This document shows positions 63,001 to 64,000 of a stretch of 64,000 bases of DNA, piece after piece. How positions within the stretch are numbered: the stretch's first letter is position 1; every line of letters starts with the position of its first letter. The position numbers and the translations under genes are program-made. Source of the stretch: Trichostrongylus colubriformis (taxonomy: Eukaryota; Nematoda; Chromadorea; Rhabditida; Trichostrongylidae). The notes beneath the pieces were generated by a model. It was not told the origin of the DNA. It was given only the letters and a program-made list of their open reading frames with translations, and searched no databases. The stretch lies in the NCBI GenBank assembly GCA_963978905.1, contig OZ022256.1:36380001-36444000 (forward strand). Direction: 5' to 3'.

Positions 63001-63661
63001 GTGAATATATTATTGATTGATTATAAGTTGTTCCAAAAAAAGTTATTAAATAAAAAAAACGCCTCGGAGTGTCCTGGAATTTATCAGTCAACCTAATAGA
63101 AATCCATTGTTTGCAGTCGCTTTGTCCACGATTTTCACCTCGTAAATTGCACGGATCCCATACCCAGCATTCTGTCGTCGTATAAACGAAAAAGGTTTAG
63201 AGAAGCTCATGCACGTTTAGTTACTGCGGCAGTGGCAAATAATTCAGGGCTTCGTAGGGGATCTTTCCTACAAGGGATAACCTTATGCATTCAAATGTGC
63301 CCCAGGTGCCACCCCCCCTCCTCCCCCTTGTTGTTTAGAGATTTCTATGTTTTGTGAATACATTTGAGAAACTACATACGCAGGTATCCTCGACCAAGGC
63401 CACAACAGCCAATAGCCTATGGCACTGAAACTGCACTCTACACAACTCGTGTAACGTATTGGGAATTTCTAGAAGGTTTGTCGGCAATTGTAATAATTTG
63501 CAAAATACAAACAAGTATGGCACCTCACCTGTCGCTACAAACAAAGTATAAAAAGCATTTTTGAAAATCTTCCTCTTGGATGTGAGAATAGTAACCACAA
63601 CACACATGTAGCCAACTCCTAGTGCCACTTCTGCTACCGTTTGCGGAACGTTGTGAGACAT
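45021..63661 (-). CDS. Gene B: nematode 7TM chemoreceptor, paralogue of gene A, 6 exons, 320 aa
   Basis: Minus-strand exons are 63661-63529, 57080-56881, 55837-55685, 49537-49403, 49351-49229 and 45239-45021. Lengths are 133, 200, 153, 135, 123 and 219 nt, so only exon 4 differs from gene A, by one codon. Splice sites are clean: GTAAGT after exons 3 and 4, CAG acceptors at exons 2, 4, 5 and 6, and TTTTTAAG before exon 3 as in gene A. Seven hydrophobic segments and the AINRYSAL motif are kept, and there is no stop or frameshift. The role is inferred to be chemosensation. The gene spans 18.6 kb because introns 1, 3 and 5 (6448, 6147 and 3989 bp) are filled with transposons, and intron 2 holds a mariner. 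Intron 4 is only 51 bp. An atypical CATAAA at 44940-44945 may be the polyadenylation signal. Intact coding despite so much insertion suggests the gene is still under selection. Confidence 0.83.
45240..46710. other. Intron 5 of gene B, left part
   Basis: No conserved ORF. Minus ORFs at 46529-46272 and 46704-46465 have no recognisable domain. Confidence 0.45.
46531..46579 (+). repeat. 22-bp direct repeat, 27-bp period
   Basis: GCAAACAGACATTATAAATA plus TT occurs at 46531-46552 and 46558-46579. Confidence 0.85.
46711..47382. mobile_element. Inverted-repeat element in intron 5 of gene B
   Basis: AAAAAACTGATTGTGGTAGG at the left and its inverse at the right. The arms continue inward through GTAACATTGC..TATG, TCAGTGTATCTCATGA and AAGTAGTGCGTTTTAAGTT. 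The centre contains ATGACATCCGT and its inverse. No ORF. Confidence 0.65.
47387..48625. mobile_element. TIR element with TA duplication, intron 5 of gene B
   Basis: CCCTAAAGTCCCATAGATAA is followed by GAGCGGTTTG at the left. The inverse at the right carries three tandem copies of CCGCTCTTATCTACGGG (48566-48616). TA flanks both ends (47385-47386, 48626-48627). The 1239-bp interior has no recognisable transposase. It starts five bases after the preceding inverted-repeat element ends. Confidence 0.72.
48566..48616 (+). repeat. 17-bp tandem repeat, three copies, at a TIR
   Basis: CCGCTCTTATCTACGGG occurs three times, with one change in the last copy. The left TIR has a single inverse copy. Confidence 0.85.
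49824..49870. repeat. Perfect 18-bp hairpin at the 5' side of the decayed retrotransposon
   Basis: CTTCCTCAACCATCGAAA (49824-49841) pairs exactly with 49853-49870 across 11 bases. It lies at the junction between intron 3 sequence of gene B and the retrotransposon remains. Confidence 0.8.
49860..52890 (+). mobile_element. Decayed second APE/RT retrotransposon (RTE-like) in intron 3 of gene B
   Basis: Pieces in several plus-strand frames line up in retrotransposon order. An endonuclease start ([26 protein letters not shown]) lies at about 50090-50310. The middle endonuclease ([31 protein letters not shown]) is at 50395-50540. The reverse transcriptase fingers ([26 protein letters not shown]) are at 51360-51610, a palm with FADD ([11 protein letters not shown]) at 52050-52100, and a C-terminal region ([16 protein letters not shown]) at 52600-52720. 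It has many stops and frameshifts and ends near a TCTAAGTATCTAAGTAAG tail at about 52876-52895. The sequence is clearly different from the 33.9-kb element. It is a dead copy in the same orientation as that element and antisense to gene B. Confidence 0.85.
53400..53610 (+). repeat. Dispersed repeat R2, copy 2
   Basis: GAATCCCTAAGAGGAGTCAT, TCACTCGAAAACTACGGG and TTTGCGGCGAAATCCC match 11880-12140 in the other orientation. It lies in intron 3 of gene B. Confidence 0.6.
53850..54340 (+). mobile_element. Tc1-like transposase relic
   Basis: Fragments in shifting plus-strand frames read [15 protein letters not shown] (53946-53990), [12 protein letters not shown] (54090-54124) and [11 protein letters not shown] (54189-54221). 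These are the conserved blocks of the Tc1 catalytic domain, with the second Asp in NDPKHT and the Glu in NPIE. No inverted ends were identified. It is a very old copy within intron 3 of gene B. Confidence 0.7.
55934..56830 (-). mobile_element. Mariner relic 2 (family 1), in intron 2 of gene B
   Basis: It has the same ends and internal deletion as the 7892 copy, with TA on the left, 897 bp. Minus-strand transposase pieces are frameshifted and carry a short extra stretch near 56300 (GTAGACACGTTG). It lies between exons 2 and 3 of gene B in the same transcriptional orientation. Confidence 0.85.
57150..58074. other. Intron 1 of gene B, left part
   Basis: No recognisable gene or repeat. Overlapping ORFs on both strands at 57321-57639 lack domains. 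Confidence 0.45.
58075..60650. repeat. Large inverted repeat in intron 1 of gene B, right arm split by a mariner
   Basis: The left arm from 58075 (AGAGGAGATACATAGCTTC, ATGAGTACCAGTTCAAAA, CAGGCAAATGCGTCCACTGA, CATTGATTGATCCC) is matched inversely by 59050-59656 plus 60535-60650. The mariner 59657-60534 interrupts the right arm. The region between the arms is about 58800-59050. Arms are diverged, so this is an old structure. Confidence 0.65.
59657..60534 (-). mobile_element. Mariner relic of a third family, inserted in an inverted-repeat arm
   Basis: Ends TTAGGTTGTCCCAAAAGTCT and inverse, TA on both sides, 878 bp. A 205-codon minus-strand ORF (60480-59863) holds the helix-turn-helix region ([16 protein letters not shown]) and then jumps to the [12 protein letters not shown] part of the catalytic domain. 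About 100 residues including the first catalytic Asp are missing. The second Asp region ([11 protein letters not shown]) continues in another frame. It is inactive by itself and lies in intron 1 of gene B. Confidence 0.85.
61365..62312. mobile_element. 950-bp inverted-repeat element, intron 1 of gene B
   Basis: GGTATTACCTATAAAGCCAA then GCGGTAGCCGG at the left. The inverse (GGTATCACCTAAAAAGCCAA) is at the right, with arms of about 150 bp including CCTTCCGCCTATATTTAT. The interior carries a run of 14 G (61636-61649) and no ORF of note. Confidence 0.65.
61636..61649 (+). repeat. Run of 14 G
   Basis: Uninterrupted G tract inside the 61365-62312 inverted-repeat element. Confidence 0.95.
62544..63096 (+). 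mobile_element. Small mariner relic of a fourth family
   Basis: TTAGGTTGGCTGATAAGTTC at the start and an inverse end TTATCAGTCAACCTAA, TA on both sides, 553 bp. The plus strand holds only the transposase 3' half in broken frames: [30 protein letters not shown] and [11 protein letters not shown]. It sits in intron 1 of gene B. Confidence 0.8.
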
Positions 63662-63676
63662 CCTCCTGCAAAAGCG
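63662..63676 (-). promoter_or_regulatory. Putative trans-splice acceptor of gene B
   Basis: Minus-strand CGCTTTTGCAG ends at 63666, four bases before the ATG at 63661, the same arrangement as in gene A. This supports the chosen start. Confidence 0.45.
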
Positions 63677-63789
63677 ATGCTGCGTGAACGCGTAAGTTGT
63701 TGGCGGAGCAGCATAAAAGCCAGGTTGAAATGCACGTGAGTGTTTGTTCGTACACCATTCGAATCACTCGATGACCTTTTACGTATGTA

Positions 63790-64000
63790 TTAGGTTGATT
63801 CATAATAAATCGGACAAATGGTAGTGATGATTTCTAGAGATCATAACTCAGTAACGAATTAACGAAAATGGACGCGCGAGGTACCGTTGGAATGAGTATG
63901 AAAAGCTCTTCAAAGTCCCGCAAAATAATCACTCCAAAGTTGATTCATTCCGCCACAATGCCGCACGATTTCAAGCGGTCCAGAGACCACATCCGCAACG
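63790..64000 (+). mobile_element. Mariner copy 3 (family 1), 5' part, running off the window
   Basis: TTAGGTTGATTCATAATAAA after TA, then 170 bp of leader and the start of the transposase (MPHDFK, ATG at 63958). It is in the opposite orientation to copies 1 and 2. Whether it is complete cannot be seen. Confidence 0.85.

Overview
This is eukaryotic, non-coding-rich DNA that I read as nematode, most likely a strongylid (hookworm-like) parasite. The reasons are two genes for nematode-type seven-transmembrane chemoreceptors, tiny introns (51-60 bp) with TTTTCAG-like acceptors, acceptor-like TTGCAG sites just before both start codons (as for spliced-leader trans-splicing), RTE-clade retrotransposons, several mariner elements and a tRNA-derived SINE. 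The species call is inference. No bacterial operons, rRNA genes or CRISPR arrays were seen.

Host genes. Two paralogous receptor genes lie head to tail on the minus strand. Gene A (33170 down to 26529, 6 exons, 319 aa) and gene B (63661 down to 45021, 6 exons, 320 aa) have the same exon number, identical intron phases and nearly identical exon lengths (133/200/153/132 or 135/123/219 nt). Both reading frames are intact although their introns are packed with mobile elements. A single orphan exon with good splice sites (18903-19028, minus) hints at another membrane protein gene.

Mobile DNA, left to right. The first 16.2 kb is dominated by five or more copies of a non-coding Helitron-like family: A|TC start, 3' hairpin, CTGG|T end and internal tandem units of about 147 bp. 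One copy is split by a foldback element (3174-4786) with a TAA duplication. Also here are a mariner relic (7892-8753) and GC-rich TIR elements. From 16.2 to 28 kb there are palindromic elements (16434-16870, 23884-24358), a mariner (22722-23572), two direct copies of a 450-500 bp repeat and two more GC-rich TIR elements. A SINE with a 13-bp duplication (29960-30254) sits in the last intron of gene A.

Upstream of gene A is a large inverted repeat (33285-38515). Its left arm is split by a full-length RTE retrotransposon (33903-37035) with a perfect 13-bp target duplication and only two in-frame stops. Next come a 1.3-kb near-perfect palindrome with a TA duplication (40128-41445) set inside an older inverted repeat, and an AT-rich segment with a foreign-looking broken ORF (43699-44009).

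From 45 to 63.7 kb everything lies within gene B. Its introns carry two inverted-repeat elements (46711-47382, 47387-48625), a decayed second retrotransposon (about 49860-52890), a Tc1-like relic, a mariner in intron 2 (55934-56830), a 2.6-kb inverted repeat split by another mariner (59657-60534), a 950-bp inverted-repeat element and a small mariner (62544-63096). A further mariner begins upstream of gene B at 63790 and runs off the window. The recurrent theme is long inverted repeats nested by later insertions around two conserved chemoreceptor genes.
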